Source of the DNA: Spiribacter roseus
GTDB lineage: Bacteria; Pseudomonadota; Gammaproteobacteria; Nitrococcales; Nitrococcaceae
Direction of reading: 5' to 3'
Assembly: GCF_002813635.1 (NCBI RefSeq)
Contig: NZ_CP016382.1
Coordinates: forward strand, 1,771,001 to 1,835,000
DNA: 64,000 nucleotides
Under the pieces are notes generated by a model. The model was given only the letters and a program-made list of their open reading frames with translations. It did no database searches and was not told where the DNA came from. Below are positions 9,620 through 18,086 of the stretch, one piece after another. The position numbers and the translations under genes were made by a program. Numbering within the stretch: the stretch's first letter is position 1; every line of letters begins with the position of its first letter.

Positions 9620-10167
9620 CAGGCCTTCCCGTCACCGAGGGTCTCGATGGTCAGCGTATGATTGGTGTAAATGCAGATATCCGCGGCGATGCCGAGTGCG
9701 CGTTGGACAACCGTGGCGGCGTCCAGATCCGTTTCGGCCACCAGCGCCTGGGCGGCGGCCTGGGCATAGCCCGAGCCCGAGCCGATGGCCATCAGCTCGC
9801 GCTCGGGTTCGACCACGTCGCCATTGCCGGAGATCATCAGCAGGCTTTCGGCGTCGGCCACCATGAGCAGCGCCTCGAGACGCCGCAGCGCCCGGTCCGA
9901 GCGCCAGTCCTTGGCCATTTCCACCGCCGCACGGGTGAGTCGCCCGCCATGGCGCTCGAGCTGACCCTCGAAGCGCTCGAACAGCGTGAAGGCGTCGGCC
10001 GTGCCGCCGGCGAATCCCGCCAGCACCTGATCGTGGTAGAGGCGTCGGACCTTGCGGGCATTGCCCTTCATGACCGTGTTGCCAAGGGTGACCTGGCCGT
10101 CACCGCCGACGGCGATCTGCCCGCCGCGACGGACCGCCAGGATGGTGGTGCCATCAAACTGCTGCAA
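9619..10167 (-). CDS. hslV: HslUV protease proteolytic subunit HslV
   Basis: Threonine peptidase forming the double hexamer of HslUV. The mature N-terminal Thr is Thr7 in [15 protein letters not shown] place the start at the TTG at 10167: it has GGAG (10175-10178) 7 bases upstream and gives a 6-residue propeptide of the type common in relatives. An ATG at 10212 would add 15 residues with no homology and no ribosome site. Conserved segments [19 protein letters not shown] and [17 protein letters not shown] are present. 182 aa. It lies 71 bp downstream of xerC; that gap holds a GC palindrome (10224-10235). Confidence 0.95.
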   Translation of the reverse strand: MQQFDGTTILAVRRGGQIAVGGDGQVTLGNTVMKGNARKVRRLYHDQVLAGFAGGTADAFTLFERFEGQLERHGGRLTRAAVEMAKDWRSDRALRRLEALLMVADAESLLMISGNGDVVEPERELMAIGSGSGYAQAAAQALVAETDLDAATVVQRALGIAADICIYTNHTLTIETLGDGKA

Positions 10168-10178
10168 GACTGCTCTCC
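10167..10178 (-). promoter_or_regulatory. Ribosome binding site that sets a TTG start for hslV
   Basis: On the minus strand GGAG (10178-10175) is followed by a 7-base spacer and TTG (10167-10165). This is the only well-placed Shine-Dalgarno near the conserved HslV N-terminus and is the reason for preferring TTG over the upstream ATG. Confidence 0.7.
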
Positions 10179-10238
10179 GGAGGTTGCTGGATACCGATCG
10201 TTCGCCACGCAATGTTAACGCAGCCGGGCGCCCGGGGG

Positions 10239-11171
10239 TTATTTTCGTCGCGCCCGTGGATGGGCCCGGTCATAGACCTCGGCCAGGTGCTGGAAGTCGA
10301 GGTGGGTGTAGATCTGCGTGGTGCCGATGTCGGCGTGCCCGAGCAGCTCCTGGACGGCGCGCAGGTCGCCGCTGGACTCGAGCAGATGGGTGGCGAAGGC
10401 ATGCCGCAGCATGTGCGGATGCACCGGCCGGTCCAGGCCCTGCCGGCGCGCCCGGTCGTTGAGTCGGGTCTGAATGGCGCGGTGCGACAGCCGCCGGCCG
10501 CGGCGACTGACGAACAGCCCGATCTCTTCGGCGTCGGCCAGAGTATGGCGCACCGCCACCCAGTCGGCGATCGCCTCGCGGGCCTTGCGGCCCACCGGCA
10601 CGATCCGGGTGCGCGCGCCCTTGCCCACGACCCGCAGTTCGCGGGGCCGGGGGCCGGTATCATCGAGGTTGAGGGCCGCCACCTCAGCCAGCCGCAGGCC
10701 GGCCCCGTAGATCAGTTCGAACAGCGCCCGGTCGCGGCGTTGCAGCGGATCCGCGGCCTGCCCGGCGGCCTGATCGGCGGCGGCCGGTGGGTCGAGCAGC
10801 TGGGCGGTGGTGTCGACATCGAGGGTTGCCGGCAGGCTGCGTGCCGCCCGCGGTGCCTGGATGTCGGCCGCGGGATCGGTGTCCACGCGCCCTTCGCGCT
10901 GGAGATAACGGAACAGCCCGCGCACCGCGGAGAGCTGACGCTGCAGGGATCGTGGCGACAGGCCGCGGCGGTGGTCGCGGCTGATCCATGCCCGGACGTG
11001 ATGGCTGCGCACGGCTTCCCAGGTCTCGACGTCGGCCTGCTCGAGGTAGGTCGCCAGCCCGCTCAGGTCACGGCCATAGTGCTGACGGGTCAGGGCGGCC
11101 AGGCGGCGTTCGTCGCGCAGATGGGCCTGGAAACCTTCAATGTCCGCCCACAGCCGTGCGCCGTCGGCCAC
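10239..11171 (-). CDS. xerC: Site-specific tyrosine recombinase XerC
   Basis: Tyrosine recombinase that with XerD resolves chromosome dimers at dif. The N-terminal SAM-like core-binding domain spans residues 1-95 and the catalytic domain about 110-300. All six catalytic positions are visible: Arg160 (GAGLRLAE), Lys184 (VVGKGARTR), His253 and Arg256 ([12 protein letters not shown]), His279 ([10 protein letters not shown]) and Tyr288 (TQIYTH). 310 aa, usual length. The start is GTG with GGGGA 6 bases upstream. It follows DUF484 by 2 bp in the classic dapF-DUF484-xerC order, which favours XerC over XerD. Confidence 0.96.
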   Translation of the reverse strand: MADGARLWADIEGFQAHLRDERRLAALTRQHYGRDLSGLATYLEQADVETWEAVRSHHVRAWISRDHRRGLSPRSLQRQLSAVRGLFRYLQREGRVDTDPAADIQAPRAARSLPATLDVDTTAQLLDPPAAADQAAGQAADPLQRRDRALFELIYGAGLRLAEVAALNLDDTGPRPRELRVVGKGARTRIVPVGRKAREAIADWVAVRHTLADAEEIGLFVSRRGRRLSHRAIQTRLNDRARRQGLDRPVHPHMLRHAFATHLLESSGDLRAVQELLGHADIGTTQIYTHLDFQHLAEVYDRAHPRARRK

Positions 11172-11173
11172 CG

Positions 11174-11875
11174 TCAGTCCCCGGCGCTGGCCCGGCGCAG
11201 GACCCGGGCGGCCAGCGCGCCGAGCTGACCGAGAAAAACCGTGCCCTGCTCGGCGTGATAGCGATGCGGGTCGCGACTGCCAATGGCGATGAAGCCGCGG
11301 ATGGGCGGCTCGTCCATGGGGATGACCGCCACCGAGCCGAGCCCGTCGGTCTGAGGGTCAAAGATCAGTGCCAGGTGTTCAGCATCGAGGCCGCCCAGCA
11401 CCGGCTGATTGCCGGGGAAGGCCGCCTCCAGCTGCAGCGCCCGGGCATCATCCGTGCCGATGATGGGGGCGCTGGCGGTGGCCAGGCTGTCATCGATCAG
11501 CAGGACCTGGACCACATCCGCCCTGAAGTCGTGGCGCAGTCCGTCGCGGATCGCCAGCAGCACGCCATCGAGGTCATCCGCGGCGAGCAGCTCAAGGGTG
11601 AAGCGGTGGATCTGCTCGACCAGCCGGTCGTTGTCGCGGGCCACCTGCAGCAGCTGGTCGAGGCGCTCGGCGAGGGCGTGGTTTTCTTCGCGCAGGATCG
11701 AGACCTGATATTCGATCAACGAGCGAGCGGCGCCGCTTTCGTGGGGGACGTCGAGGGCTTTGAGCACCTCGGGGTGGCGTCGCAGCAGACCCGGGTCGGC
11801 GCGCAGGTAATCGAGCACCTGTGCCTCGTCGATGGGCTGCGCCGGCATCGCTGATTCACCCGTCTGACCGCTCAT
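11174..11875 (-). CDS. DUF484 family GAF-like protein
   Basis: 233-aa protein of the DUF484 family, nearly always encoded between dapF and xerC in gammaproteobacteria. The N-terminal helical part has the typical VLDYLRADPGLLRRHPEVL segment, then a coiled coil (about 55-90) and a GAF-like domain to the end (VVQVLLIDDS, GSVAVIPMDEPPIRGFIAIG). Function is unknown; the link to xerC is positional. The start overlaps dapF as ATGA and has an AGGAG site 4 bases upstream. Confidence 0.9.
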   Translation of the reverse strand: MSGQTGESAMPAQPIDEAQVLDYLRADPGLLRRHPEVLKALDVPHESGAARSLIEYQVSILREENHALAERLDQLLQVARDNDRLVEQIHRFTLELLAADDLDGVLLAIRDGLRHDFRADVVQVLLIDDSLATASAPIIGTDDARALQLEAAFPGNQPVLGGLDAEHLALIFDPQTDGLGSVAVIPMDEPPIRGFIAIGSRDPHRYHAEQGTVFLGQLGALAARVLRRASAGD

Positions 11876-12711
11876 ATCGCTCCTGTCGTCAGTCTGCCCT
11901 CGAACACATGCTGCGCCGGCCCGGTCATCCAGACCGGGTGGCCCTCGCCGCGCCAGTGTATCACCAGCTCGCCGCCGGTCAGTGCAAGTCGGACCGTGGG
12001 GTCGAACCAGTCGTTGAGAATACCGGCCACCACCGCGGCACAGGCGCCGGTGCCGCAGGCCGGCGTCTCGCCCACGCCCCGTTCGACCACCCGCAGCTGT
12101 CCGCTGCCGCGGTCGTCGACCGCCAGAAAACCCGCGTTGACGTGGTTGGGGAAGCGCGGATGCGACACCAGCTGCGGGCCCAGGGTGGCCACCGGGGCCG
12201 TCTGGACGTCGTCAACCCGCAGCACCAAGTGGGGGTTGCCCATGGACACCGCCGCCACCGAAAGGGTCTCACCCGCGACGGCCAGCGGGTAGCGGGCCTG
12301 GCGGCCGGGGGCGTCGAACGGGATGGCGGCCGGCTCGAGGATCGGCGCCCCCATATCGACCCGAACCCGATCGGCGTCGACCGCTTCCACCCGGGTCAGG
12401 CCGGCGTCGGTCTCCAGGCACAGGGCGTCGGCGTCGTGCAGCCCCTGGTCGCGCAGAAAGCGCGCCATGCAGCGCACGCCGTTGCCGCAGTGCTCCACCT
12501 CGGTGCCGTCGGCGTTCCAGATCCGGTAGCGGAAGTCGGCATCCGGACGGCGGGCGGGCGCGGCCATCAGTACCTGGTCGCAGCCAATGCCGTAGCGCCG
12601 GTCGGCAATGCGGCGGATCCATTCCGGTGTGGGCTGGATGGACTGGCGGATGGCGTCGAACACGACAAAGTCATTGCCGAGCCCCTGCAGCTTGGAAAAG
12701 GCCAGGCTCAC
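11872..12711 (-). CDS. dapF: Diaminopimelate epimerase
   Basis: Converts LL- to meso-diaminopimelate for lysine and peptidoglycan synthesis. Both catalytic cysteines are visible: Cys75 in HCGNGVRCMARF and the second in PACGTGACAAVVAG. The start is the GTG at 12711, which overlaps the lysA stop (GTGA, 12708-12711), has GGAG 5 bases upstream and gives MSLAFSKLQGLGNDF, matching family N-termini. A GTG at 12741 would add 10 residues inside lysA. 279 aa. It functions next to lysA, the following step in the pathway. Confidence 0.96.
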   Translation of the reverse strand: MSLAFSKLQGLGNDFVVFDAIRQSIQPTPEWIRRIADRRYGIGCDQVLMAAPARRPDADFRYRIWNADGTEVEHCGNGVRCMARFLRDQGLHDADALCLETDAGLTRVEAVDADRVRVDMGAPILEPAAIPFDAPGRQARYPLAVAGETLSVAAVSMGNPHLVLRVDDVQTAPVATLGPQLVSHPRFPNHVNAGFLAVDDRGSGQLRVVERGVGETPACGTGACAAVVAGILNDWFDPTVRLALTGGELVIHWRGEGHPVWMTGPAQHVFEGRLTTGAI

Positions 12712-13949
12712 GGCGACTCCAGCAGGTGCTCGCCCTGCCACAGCGCTTCGAGGGGTTCGCGTTCGCGGATCAGGTGCGCCTGGTCGCCGTCCACCAGCAC
12801 CTCGGCCGGACGCGGCCGGGCGTTGTACTGCGAGGCCATGACGAAGCCGTAGGCGCCGGTGGCATGAATGGCCAGCAGCGTGCCCGGGCGCAGCGCCAGG
12901 GAGCGCTCGCTGCCGAGGGTGTCGGCGCTTTCGCAGACCGGCCCGACGATGTCGTAGAGGCGCGGATCGGCATCCACCGGCTCGGCGGTCTCGATGCGCT
13001 GCCAGGCGTTGTAGAGCGCCGGGCGCAGCAGGTCGGTCATCGCCGCATCGACAATCGCGAAGTCGCGGTGGCCGGGCTTGAGGTATTCCACCCGGGTCAG
13101 GAGCAGACCCGCTTCGCCCACCAGCGCCCGGCCCGGTTCCATGAGCAGTTTCTGGCGCCGCCCGGCGAGCAGCGGGCCGAGGCGCTCGGCCAGCGCGGCG
13201 GGGGTGGGCGGCGTTTCGTCCTCGTAGCGGATGCCCAGACCGCCGCCGATATCCAGATGCGCCAGCGGGATGCCGTCGGCTTCCAGCCGGTCCACCAGGG
13301 CCAGGCTGCGCGACAGGGCATCCACCAGCGGCTCGAGCTCGGTGAGCTGCGAGCCGATGTGGAAATCCATCCCGGTCACCGCAATGCCCGGCAGCGATGC
13401 GGCATGGTGATAGAGCCCCTCGGCGGCCTGGATGTCGATGCCGAACTTGTTTTCCTTGAGCCCCGTGGAGATGTAGGGATGGGTGCGGGCGTCGACATCG
13501 GGGTTGACCCGCAGCGACACCGGCGCGCGCTGCCCGCTGCGCACGGCGACCGCGTTGATCCGCTCGAGCTCGGCGGCGGATTCGATGTTGAACGCCAGAA
13601 TGCCCGCCGCCAGCGCCTGCTCGATCTCGGCCTCGGTCTTTCCTACGCCCGAGAACACCACCCGCGCGGGATCGCCGCCGGCGCGCAGGACCCGCGCCAG
13701 CTCGCCGCCCGAGACGATGTCAAAACCGCTGCCAAGCCGCGCCAGCAGCTGCAGGATCGCCAGGCTGCCGTTGGCCTTCACGGCGTAGCAGATCTGATGA
13801 TCAAAACCGGCAAAGGCCTGGTCATAGGCCCGCCAGGCCGACTCGATGGCGGCGCGTGAATAGACGTAGAGCGGCGTCCCGAAGCGCTCGGCGAGCGCCG
13901 GGGTGGGGCAGTCCTCGACGGCCAGGGTGGCGTCCGGGCGATGGATCAC
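12708..13949 (-). CDS. lysA: Diaminopimelate decarboxylase
   Basis: PLP-dependent fold-III decarboxylase making L-lysine from meso-diaminopimelate. The PLP lysine is Lys58 in YAVKANGSLAILQ; the active-site Cys is in GPVCESADTLG, and the phosphate-binding HLDIGGGLGI is present. The start GTG at 13949 overlaps the lptM stop (GTGA, 13946-13949), with GGAG 8 bases upstream, giving MIHRPDATLAVEDCPTPALA and 413 aa, the usual family size. Reading in the same frame continues upstream to 14120, but that part is only the other-frame sequence of lptM. Confidence 0.96.
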   Translation of the reverse strand: MIHRPDATLAVEDCPTPALAERFGTPLYVYSRAAIESAWRAYDQAFAGFDHQICYAVKANGSLAILQLLARLGSGFDIVSGGELARVLRAGGDPARVVFSGVGKTEAEIEQALAAGILAFNIESAAELERINAVAVRSGQRAPVSLRVNPDVDARTHPYISTGLKENKFGIDIQAAEGLYHHAASLPGIAVTGMDFHIGSQLTELEPLVDALSRSLALVDRLEADGIPLAHLDIGGGLGIRYEDETPPTPAALAERLGPLLAGRRQKLLMEPGRALVGEAGLLLTRVEYLKPGHRDFAIVDAAMTDLLRPALYNAWQRIETAEPVDADPRLYDIVGPVCESADTLGSERSLALRPGTLLAIHATGAYGFVMASQYNARPRPAEVLVDGDQAHLIREREPLEALWQGEHLLESP

Positions 13950-14089
13950 GATGCGGTCTCCGCGTCGGAGGCGGTGTCGGCCTCGGGCATGTAGAGATCG
14001 CCCTTGACCCCGCAGCCGGTGAGCAGGATTAGCGTGATCAGGGCCAGACAAGGCAGGATACGTAGCGACATGCAGACTCGGGGTTTCAT
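13946..14089 (-). CDS. lptM: Small outer-membrane lipoprotein LptM (YifL)
   Basis: 47-aa lipoprotein with a signal peptide ending in a clear lipobox (LILLTGC, lipidated Cys26) followed by the family signature GVKGDLYMPEAD. LptM is known to promote oxidative maturation of the LPS translocon LptD-LptE. An alternative start at the internal ATG 14071 gives 41 aa with Cys20; neither start has a strong ribosome site. It lies immediately upstream of lysA with a 4-bp overlap, the conserved gammaproteobacterial arrangement. Confidence 0.88.
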   Translation of the reverse strand: MKPRVCMSLRILPCLALITLILLTGCGVKGDLYMPEADTASDAETAS

Positions 14090-14099
14090 GTGGAACACC

Positions 14100-14105
14100 A
14101 GTATA
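14100..14105 (-). promoter_or_regulatory. Candidate -10 hexamer for the lptM-lysA operon
   Basis: TATACT on the minus strand, just upstream of lptM and inside the short gap to the divergent carboxylesterase gene. No good -35 is seen at 16-18 bp. If used, transcription would start near 14093, almost at the 14089 ATG, which would favour the 14071 start for lptM. Confidence 0.3.
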
Positions 14106-14119
14106 GGGGGACACAGGCA

Positions 14120-14791
14120 ATGGCGGAACAGCCGCTGGAGACCGTGGAAACAGCCGGCCCGGCGCCGGAATGCAGTGTCATCTGGCTGCACGGGCTGGGT
14201 GCCAGCGGCCATGACTTTGAGCCCATCGTCCCACAGCTGGGACTGCCGTCACCGGAGCTCGTGCGGTTCGTGTTTCCGCATGCGCCCTCCCAGCCCGTAA
14301 CGCTGAACGGCGGGCTCTCGATGCCGGCCTGGTACGACATCTACGGCCTGTCCGCGGGCACGCCGCAGGACGAGCCCGGTCTGGACGCCGCCGCCGGCTG
14401 GATCGACACCCTGATCCAGCGCGAAATCGCCCGCGGGATCCCACCCCAGCGTCTGGTGCTGGCCGGGTTCTCGCAGGGCGGTGCGCTGGCGCTGCACACC
14501 GGCCTGCGCTATGCCGAGGGCCTGGCGGGCATCATGGGGCTGTCCACCTATCTGCCGCTGGCCGATCACCTGGGTCAGGCCCGGGCCGCCGCCAACCGCG
14601 ATACCCCGATCTTTCTGGCCCACGGCCATCACGACCCGGTGCTGGCGTATCGGCTGGGCACGGATTCGCGGGACGCCCTCGAGGCGCTGGGGTATCCCGT
14701 GGAGTGGCACGACTACCCCATGGAGCACCAGGTCTGCATGGAAGAGATTGCCGACATCGGCGCCTGGCTGCGCCGGGTGCTGGCCCTCTAG
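14120..14791 (+). CDS. Alpha/beta-hydrolase carboxylesterase (phospholipase/carboxylesterase family)
   Basis: 223-aa cytosolic serine hydrolase of the acyl-protein-thioesterase-like carboxylesterase family (PF02230). The triad is readable: Ser118 in [13 protein letters not shown], Asp172 in HGHHDPVL and His203 in [11 protein letters not shown]. The oxyanion-hole segment is [15 protein letters not shown]. The natural substrate is unknown; family members hydrolyse short-chain esters and some lysophospholipids. Start ATG at 14120 follows a GGGGG/AGG purine stretch; an earlier in-frame ATG at 14090 adds non-conserved residues. The stop interlocks with convergent argH in CTAG (14788-14791). Confidence 0.92.
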   Translation: MAEQPLETVETAGPAPECSVIWLHGLGASGHDFEPIVPQLGLPSPELVRFVFPHAPSQPVTLNGGLSMPAWYDIYGLSAGTPQDEPGLDAAAGWIDTLIQREIARGIPPQRLVLAGFSQGGALALHTGLRYAEGLAGIMGLSTYLPLADHLGQARAAANRDTPIFLAHGHHDPVLAYRLGTDSRDALEALGYPVEWHDYPMEHQVCMEEIADIGAWLRRVLAL

Positions 14792-16197
14792 CGGTCGCTG
14801 TCCCGGCCGAGCCGCCGGCGCGCGGCGGCCACCTGCCGGCGGACCTGCGCCGGGGCGGTCCCACCGGTGTGATCGCGGGCCGCCAGCGAGCCCTCCAGGG
14901 TCAGCACGCCAAAGACATCCTCGCCGATGGCCGTTGAAAAGCCCTGCAGTTCGGCCAGCGACAGATCCGCCAGATCGCGGCCCTCGGCCACGCCATAGGC
15001 CACTGCCCTGCCGACGATCTCGTGGGCGTCGCGAAAGGCCACGCCCTGGCGCACCAGGTAGTCGGCCAGGTCGGTGGCCGTCGCAAAGCCCTCGCGGGCC
15101 GCCGCCCGGGTGCGCCCGCGGTTGACGGTCAGCGCCGGCACCATGTCGGCAAACGCCCGCAGGCTGTCGCGCAGGGCGTCGGCGGCATCAAACAGCGGTT
15201 CCTTGTCTTCCTGGTTGTCGCGGTTGTAGGCAAGCGGCTGGCCCTTCATCAGGGTCAGCAGGGTGTGCAGGGCGCCCTGCACCCGGGCGCTCTTGCCGCG
15301 CACCAGTTCGGCCACATCGGGGTTCTTTTTCTGCGGCATGATCGAGCTGCCGGTGCAGAAGCGGTCGGGCAGATCGATGAAGCCGGTCAGCGGTGACGCC
15401 CAGATCACCAGCTCCTCGGCCATGCGCGACAGATGGGTCATGGTCAGCGCCGCCGCCGAGACGAATTCAATGGCGAAGTCGCGATCCGAGACGGCATCCA
15501 GGGAATTGCGGGTGGGTGCATCAAAGCCCAGCGCCGCACAGGTCTGGTCGCGATCGATGGGAAAGGTCGTCCCCGCGAGCGCCGCCGAGCCCAGCGGCAT
15601 TTCGTTGGCGCGCCGCCGGACGTCGTGGAGCCGTGACTCGTCGCGCACCAGCATTTCGTACCAGGCCAGCATGTGATGGCCAAAGCTCACCGGCTGGGCC
15701 ACCTGCAGATGGGTGAAGCCGGGCATGACGGTGTCCGCCTCGCGCTCGGCCAGATCCACCAGTCCCGCCTGAAAGCGCCGCAGCAGCGTGAGGTTGCCGT
15801 CGATGACCGTGCGCAGCCAGAGGCGGATGTCGGTGGCGATCTGATCGTTGCGCGAGCGCCCGGTATGCAGCCGCTTGCCCGCCTCACCGATGCGCTGGGT
15901 GAGACGCGCCTCGATGTTCATGTGGACATCCTCGAGGGCCGGATCCCAGGGGAACCCGCCGGCCTCGATCTCGGCCTCGATGGCCTGTAACCCGGCGTCG
16001 ATGGCCGCGCCGTCGTCCGCACTGATGATCCCGCAGTCCGCGAGCATTCTGGCGTGGGCGCGGGAGCCGCGGATGTCCTCGCGGTAGAGGCGTCGATCGT
16101 AGTGTTCGGAGGCGCTGAAGGCCGCCACGAAGGCGTCGGTCGCTTCGCTGAAACGACCACTCCAGAGACCCTTGGCGTCTGACTCGCTCATTGCCAT
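14788..16197 (-). CDS. argH: Argininosuccinate lyase
   Basis: Last enzyme of arginine synthesis, cleaving argininosuccinate to arginine and fumarate. It carries the fumarase/aspartase superfamily signature [16 protein letters not shown], the N-terminal [20 protein letters not shown] and [13 protein letters not shown]. The ATG at 16197 has GAGAGGA 4-5 bases upstream and gives 469 aa, matching the family; the frame stays open to 16314 but upstream residues are non-homologous. It is divergent from the LytTR regulator, as argH is from fimS-algR in Pseudomonas. Confidence 0.96.
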   Translation of the reverse strand: MAMSESDAKGLWSGRFSEATDAFVAAFSASEHYDRRLYREDIRGSRAHARMLADCGIISADDGAAIDAGLQAIEAEIEAGGFPWDPALEDVHMNIEARLTQRIGEAGKRLHTGRSRNDQIATDIRLWLRTVIDGNLTLLRRFQAGLVDLAEREADTVMPGFTHLQVAQPVSFGHHMLAWYEMLVRDESRLHDVRRRANEMPLGSAALAGTTFPIDRDQTCAALGFDAPTRNSLDAVSDRDFAIEFVSAAALTMTHLSRMAEELVIWASPLTGFIDLPDRFCTGSSIMPQKKNPDVAELVRGKSARVQGALHTLLTLMKGQPLAYNRDNQEDKEPLFDAADALRDSLRAFADMVPALTVNRGRTRAAAREGFATATDLADYLVRQGVAFRDAHEIVGRAVAYGVAEGRDLADLSLAELQGFSTAIGEDVFGVLTLEGSLAARDHTGGTAPAQVRRQVAAARRRLGRDSDR

Positions 16198-16219
16198 CCA
16201 TTCCTCTCGGCTGGGCGGC

Positions 16220-16228
16220 AGTATAGCA
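16220..16228 (-). promoter_or_regulatory. Extended -10 promoter element for argH
   Basis: Minus strand reads TGCTATACT, a TGn-extended -10 with a 5/6 match hexamer, placing a transcription start about 15 bases before the argH ATG. The expected -35 position is GC-rich and poor, which extended -10 promoters tolerate. Confidence 0.45.
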
Positions 16229-16340
16229 GCCGACCGGCCGCCTGCGCCGGATGCCCGGTCTGTGAACCGGTTGGCGAACGCCGCGGGCGCGGTTTTCCAT
16301 GCTCGAGCCTCCACTTGATGAGCGCCCGGGAGGAACCGAC

Positions 16341-17081
16341 ATGATGAAGATTGTGATTGCCTGCGAGCAGCCCGCCCTGCGCGAGCGTCTGGCGCGACTC
16401 GCCGCCAACCGTTCGGGCTGGCGGATTGGCGGGGTGTTCGAGACCCCGGCGGACGCCCCGCCCAGTCACCGCCTTGACCCGGTGGATGCGGTGGTGCTGG
16501 GCGTGCGCGATGCCCGGCATCTGGCCGCGGCGGTGGCGCTGGCCAATGCCACGCCGGCCCCGGCGATCCTGCTGGCCTGCGAAATGACCGACCCCATCCT
16601 CCCGCAGCTTGAGGCCAGCGGAATCGACTACGTCCTGGACAGCGTCCAGCCGGCGCGTTTCGGGGCCGCCCTCGAGGCCGCCCGTCCCCTGAGCGCCGGC
16701 CAGATCGTCCGCCTCCAGGCCCCGGGCGCCGGTGACGAGCGCCGGCATATCCTCTGCCGCCGGCGCAACGGCCTGAGCCTGATTCCGGTGGATGACGTGC
16801 GCTGCTTTGTGGCCGATCACAAGTACGTCAGCGTGCAGCACGACGCCGGTGAGGATCTGATCGAAGAGTCGCTGTGCGGTCTCGAGGCGGAATTCGGGCA
16901 ACGCTTTCTGCGGGTGCACCGCAGTGCCCTGGTGGCCCGGGACGCCCTGCGGGGGCTGGAGAAGGACGTCGAGGGTCGCACCCTCGCCCGGGTGGAGGGC
17001 AGCGACGAGACCCTGCCGGTCAGCCGGCGTCGCCTGCCCACGGTCCGGCGCTGGATGCGGGGCGCGGCGGCGCCGGGCTGA
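16341..17081 (+). CDS. AlgR-like LytTR DNA-binding regulator with degenerate receiver
   Basis: 246-aa protein with a receiver-like domain (1-115) and a LytTR DNA-binding domain (about 135-240: [47 protein letters not shown]). The LytTR half closely resembles Pseudomonas AlgR and the gene holds the same place between argH and hemC. The receiver has lost phosphorylation chemistry: the acidic pair is Glu9-Gln10, the phospho-acceptor Asp is Gly54 (VVLGVRDAR), and the conserved Lys-Pro is missing ([11 protein letters not shown]). The cognate kinase gene (algZ/fimS) is absent here. It may therefore act constitutively or sense another signal. ATG at 16341 has a strong GGGAGGAA site. Confidence 0.85.
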   Translation: MMKIVIACEQPALRERLARLAANRSGWRIGGVFETPADAPPSHRLDPVDAVVLGVRDARHLAAAVALANATPAPAILLACEMTDPILPQLEASGIDYVLDSVQPARFGAALEAARPLSAGQIVRLQAPGAGDERRHILCRRRNGLSLIPVDDVRCFVADHKYVSVQHDAGEDLIEESLCGLEAEFGQRFLRVHRSALVARDALRGLEKDVEGRTLARVEGSDETLPVSRRRLPTVRRWMRGAAAPG

Positions 17082-17111
17082 CGCTTTGCGTGGGGGCGAT
17101 CAGGCGGTATC

Positions 17112-17129
17112 GTTGCGCATTATCGCAAC
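17112..17129. repeat. Inverted repeat upstream of hemC
   Basis: Perfect 6-bp arms GTTGCG (17112-17117) and CGCAAC (17124-17129) flank CATTAT, itself -10-like. It lies in the 81-bp gap between the LytTR gene and hemC and is not followed by a T tract, so it looks more like an operator or promoter-overlapping dyad than a terminator. No protein can be assigned. Confidence 0.4.
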
Positions 17130-17162
17130 TGACCGCCCGGCTCGCCCCGGGTCCACGCATTC

Positions 17163-18086
17163 ATGTCCATCACCCATCTGCGCATCGCCACCCGTCGTAG
17201 TCCACTGGCCATCTGGCAGGCCGAGCACGTGGCTGAGCGCCTGCGGGCCCGTCATCCGGGGCTCGAGGTCGAGCTGGTCCGCCTGTCCACCCGCGGCGAC
17301 GAAATCACCGATCGGCCGCTGATGGCGGTGGGCGGCAAGGCCCTGTTCGTCAAGGCGCTCGAGGAGGGCATGCTGGCGGGCAAGGCCGACATCGCCGTGC
17401 ATTCCATGAAAGACATCCCCGCGGAGGTCCCGGATGAATTCCGGGTGCCGGTGATCCTCGCCCGTGACGACCCCTTCGACGCCTTTGTCTCGCGCCACTA
17501 CGGTGCCCTTGGTGAACTGCCCACCGGCGGCTGCGTGGGCACGGCAAGCCTGCGCCGCGAGTGTCAGATCCGCGCCCGACGCCCGGACCTGACGGTGACG
17601 TCGCTGCGCGGCAACGTCCAGACCCGGCTCGGCAAGCTCGATGCCGGCGAATTCGATGCCATCGTGCTGGCCGCCTCCGGCCTGCGGCGACTGGGCATGG
17701 CCGATCAGATCACCCGGGCGATGCCCGCCGAGGAAAGCCTGCCGGCGGTGGGTCAGGGGGCGCTGGCCATTGAGTGCCGCGCTGACGATCCCGAGGTGGA
17801 GGCGTTGATCCGCGATCTCGACGACCCGGACAGCCACGACCGGGTGGCGGCGGAGCGCGCGGTCAATGCCCGGCTGGAGGGCAGCTGCCATGTCCCGCTG
17901 GCCGCCTATGCGGTGCTGGAGGGCGACGACCTGTGGCTGCGCGCCCTGGTGGCCAGTCGCGATGGCCGCCAGGTGCTGCGTGCCGAGGGCCGCGCGTCCC
18001 GCCACGGGGCCGAGGCCCTGGGCAATACGGTTGCCGGGGACCTGCTCGCGCAGGGGGCCGGCGAGATCCTCGCCGATATTCAGTGA
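17163..18086 (+). CDS. hemC: Hydroxymethylbilane synthase (porphobilinogen deaminase)
   Basis: Polymerises four porphobilinogen units into hydroxymethylbilane in heme synthesis. The dipyrromethane-cofactor cysteine is Cys242 (EGSCHVPLAAYA) and the catalytic Asp is Asp84 (HSMKDIP), both at E. coli numbering. The N-terminus LRIATRRSPLAIWQAEHV is typical. 307 aa. It is first of the hemC-hemD-hemX-hemY run and overlaps hemD by 4 bp. Confidence 0.97.
   Translation: MSITHLRIATRRSPLAIWQAEHVAERLRARHPGLEVELVRLSTRGDEITDRPLMAVGGKALFVKALEEGMLAGKADIAVHSMKDIPAEVPDEFRVPVILARDDPFDAFVSRHYGALGELPTGGCVGTASLRRECQIRARRPDLTVTSLRGNVQTRLGKLDAGEFDAIVLAASGLRRLGMADQITRAMPAEESLPAVGQGALAIECRADDPEVEALIRDLDDPDSHDRVAAERAVNARLEGSCHVPLAAYAVLEGDDLWLRALVASRDGRQVLRAEGRASRHGAEALGNTVAGDLLAQGAGEILADIQ

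Noticed and set aside
10224-10235. Palindrome CCGGGCGCCCGG between xerC and hslV as terminator or dif-like site
   Set aside because: Self-complementary with no loop and no T run; lacks the dif consensus; GC palindromes of this size are common in such DNA.
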